From positions 63,733-127,732 of the forward strand of contig NZ_KI535369.1 of NCBI RefSeq assembly GCF_000160035.2: 64,000 nucleotides of DNA, read 5' to 3'. A program made the translations under genes and the position numbers. The notes beneath the pieces are model-generated. The model searched no databases. It was not told the DNA's origin and saw nothing but the letters and a program-made list of their open reading frames with translations. The stretch is from Catonella morbi ATCC 51271. GTDB lineage: Bacteria; Bacillota; Clostridia; Lachnospirales; Lachnospiraceae. The first letter of the stretch is position 1; each line of letters starts with the position of its first letter. Of this stretch, positions 62,610-64,000 are shown piece by piece.

Positions 62610-62692
62610 CAAATTGTTCACGAAACATCTTGCGAAATATCGTAATCGAGCCACAGACTCCTTTACGATATTTTGCAGATGCTTGGTAATAG
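62610..62692 (+). repeat. Structured repeat, copy B
   Basis: It begins CAAATTGTTCACGAAACATCTT, as copy A does apart from one base, and forms the hairpin GCGAAATATCGTAA / TTTACGATATTTTGC. Most inner stem bases differ from copy A yet still pair. A possible partner for its outer stem, GTGAATAATT, is at 62759-62768. From 62693 to 62972 I see no gene. Confidence 0.7.
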
Positions 62693-62972
62693 ATATAAAG
62701 TGATTGTTAGTAGTATATCATCTTTTAATCATAAAGCAAAGTAAAAAATAAATAAAAGTGAATAATTAAGAACTAAAGTGAACAAAAAAAGGATATTTTA
62801 AAAAACTAATTCAATAGTTTTTTCAAGTGTAGCTAAAATATTTATAATGTGATATTATCTATTACGGAACATCATTGGTAAAAAATTACAAAATAATCTG
62901 ATATTATATAGCATATTTAATAAAAATATTAATGAAATTGAAATCGAATTTATATTTATTGAAGGAGTATAT

Positions 62973-64000
62973 ATGAAGAAAGCACTCGCAATAGATATGG
63001 GAGCTACCTCAATACGCGGAATAATCGGCTATATTGAAGATGGTAAAGTAAAGCTTGAAGAAGTAATGCGATTTTCACATGAAATAAAAAGTTCAAATGG
63101 ACGATTACGGTGGGACTTCGATGAACTTTTGAAGAAGATTGCCGGCACTATAAAGGAAAATGCAAAGGAAATTTCATCAGTAGGTATAGACACCTGGGGT
63201 GTTGATTTCGGTATTATAGATAAAGAAGGTAAACTTATCGAGCATCCTGTCTGTTATAGGGATCCAAAACATCAGGAAGGTTATGATGAAGCCTTAAAGA
63301 CTCTTAGTGAAAAGGAAATTTTTGCTGAGACGGGAACTCAGATTATGAGTATAAATACTTTATTTCAGCTTCTGGCTTTAAGAAAGCTTAGTCCTGATAC
63401 CTATGAGAAAACTGAAAAATTACTTATGATGCCTGATTTAATACAGTATCTTCTGACAGGCAATACTGTAGGTGAGGAAACAATTCTTTCCACTACTCAG
63501 ATACTCAACCTCAAGACAGGTGATTATAGTGAAAAGTTATTAAAGGAGCTGAATTTAGACAAAAATAAACTTCCCCAAATAGCAAAGGCGGGTAGTATTA
63601 CAGGAAATGTAAAAACAGGCCTTATAGAAGAACTTAAAGACCTGGATGTGGATGTGGTTTCTGTATGTGGACATGATACAGCAAGCGCGGTTTTACTTAC
63701 AAAGGTAATGACTGATAGTGATACGATGTTCTTAAGCTGTGGGACTTGGTCGCTTTTTGGGATAAGGGCAGAAAGCCCTGATTTATCTGAAAAGGCTTAT
63801 GATAAAGGGCTTACCAATGAACTGGGATATGATTCTACACCGCTTTTATTTAAGAATCTTACAGGACTTTATCTCCTTGAAAAATATAAGACAGGACTTG
63901 AGAAAAAACTTGGAAGAAAGCTTGGTTTTGATGAGATTACTGCTTATGTGGAAGAATCACTTAAGAAGGAAGAAACTATAAATAATCTGATAGATATGGA
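62973..64000 (+). CDS. rhaB: Rhamnulokinase (3' partial)
   Basis: About 342 N-terminal residues are present and the frame runs off the window. GAAGGAG precedes the ATG at 62973. The FGGY fold begins AIDMGATSIRGIIG, and SVGIDTWGVDFGIIDKEGKLIEHPVCYRDPKH is the rhamnulokinase signature for sugar binding. MSINTLFQLLALRKL and the phosphate loop SVCGHDTASAV, LSCGTWSLFG also fit. It phosphorylates L-rhamnulose, or possibly a related ketose, at C1. The divergent DeoR gene suggests repression in the absence of rhamnose. Confidence 0.9.
   Translation, partial: MKKALAIDMGATSIRGIIGYIEDGKVKLEEVMRFSHEIKSSNGRLRWDFDELLKKIAGTIKENAKEISSVGIDTWGVDFGIIDKEGKLIEHPVCYRDPKHQEGYDEALKTLSEKEIFAETGTQIMSINTLFQLLALRKLSPDTYEKTEKLLMMPDLIQYLLTGNTVGEETILSTTQILNLKTGDYSEKLLKELNLDKNKLPQIAKAGSITGNVKTGLIEELKDLDVDVVSVCGHDTASAVLLTKVMTDSDTMFLSCGTWSLFGIRAESPDLSEKAYDKGLTNELGYDSTPLLFKNLTGLYLLEKYKTGLEKKLGRKLGFDEITAYVEESLKKEETINNLIDM

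Noticed and set aside
63799-63981. Short + strand frame MIKGLPMNWDMILHRFYL
   Set aside because: Out of frame with the rhamnulokinase coding sequence that spans the region.

Overview
The window looks like the chromosome of a low-GC, Gram-positive anaerobe of the Lachnospiraceae/Clostridia type. Supporting signs are AGGAGG-type ribosome binding sites, frequent TTG/GTG starts, YesM/YesN regulation of sugar genes, a domain-permuted GH3 beta-glucosidase, PPi-type phosphofructokinase, an EFR1 ferrodoxin, DUF4143 ATPases and a class M sirtuin with its partner macrodomain gene. Genus cannot be fixed from the sequence alone.

Layout. (1) 1-13.9 kb is one AT-rich carbohydrate-use locus on the + strand: the end of a sugar ABC permease, a YesM/YesN two-component pair, a GH31 alpha-glycosidase, an MFS transporter, a PfkB kinase, a fucose-isomerase-like protein, a cupin-like protein, an aldo/keto reductase, a class II aldolase and a type B carboxylesterase. 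Isomerase, kinase and aldolase together suggest a full import-hydrolysis-isomerisation-phosphorylation-cleavage route for a sugar I cannot name. (2) 13.9-19.9 kb is a mobile, decayed island: an IS66 remnant, an IS91-type element bracketed by a 15-bp inverted repeat, an uncharacterised two-gene module (NA37-like protein plus membrane protein) and a tRNA-like sequence. It ends abruptly against a helicase that has lost its N-terminus. (3) 19.9-27.3 kb: truncated DUF3427 helicase plus MutT, GH3 beta-glucosidase, AraC/GyrI-like regulator, EFR1 flavodoxin-ferredoxin. (4) 27.5-33 kb, - strand: WG-repeat exported protein, ABC exporter, lipoprotein and Fic protein in one tight operon. (5) 33-41 kb: two DUF4143 ATPases, a 619-bp inverted-repeat element, a nitroreductase/Rrf2/quinone-reductase operon with a palindromic operator, and two uncharacterised proteins. 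(6) 41-48 kb, - strand: TetR/PEP-synthase-like/MATE operon and an ECF sigma factor with a repetitive partner. (7) 48-52.5 kb, - strand: redox-regulated ADP-ribosylation locus (oxidoreductase, Rrf2, macrodomain, AbrB/PIN pair, GNAT, class M sirtuin). A short macrodomain remnant still overlaps the sirtuin start, so the block between the two genes was probably inserted or arose by duplication. (8) 52.8-57.6 kb: OmpR-type two-component system and three PepSY proteins, tied together by one promoter-linked operator present three times. (9) 57.6-64 kb: flippase-like membrane protein, YgjP-like protease, orphan response regulator with PPi-phosphofructokinase, DeoR repressor and the start of a rhamnulokinase gene. 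Two copies of a hairpin repeat with compensatory stem changes lie in this last part.

The best candidates for undescribed biology are the two-gene module at 17.2-19.8 kb with the adjacent tRNA-like sequence, the rearranged sirtuin/macrodomain locus, the PepSY regulon operator, and the two structured repeat families.
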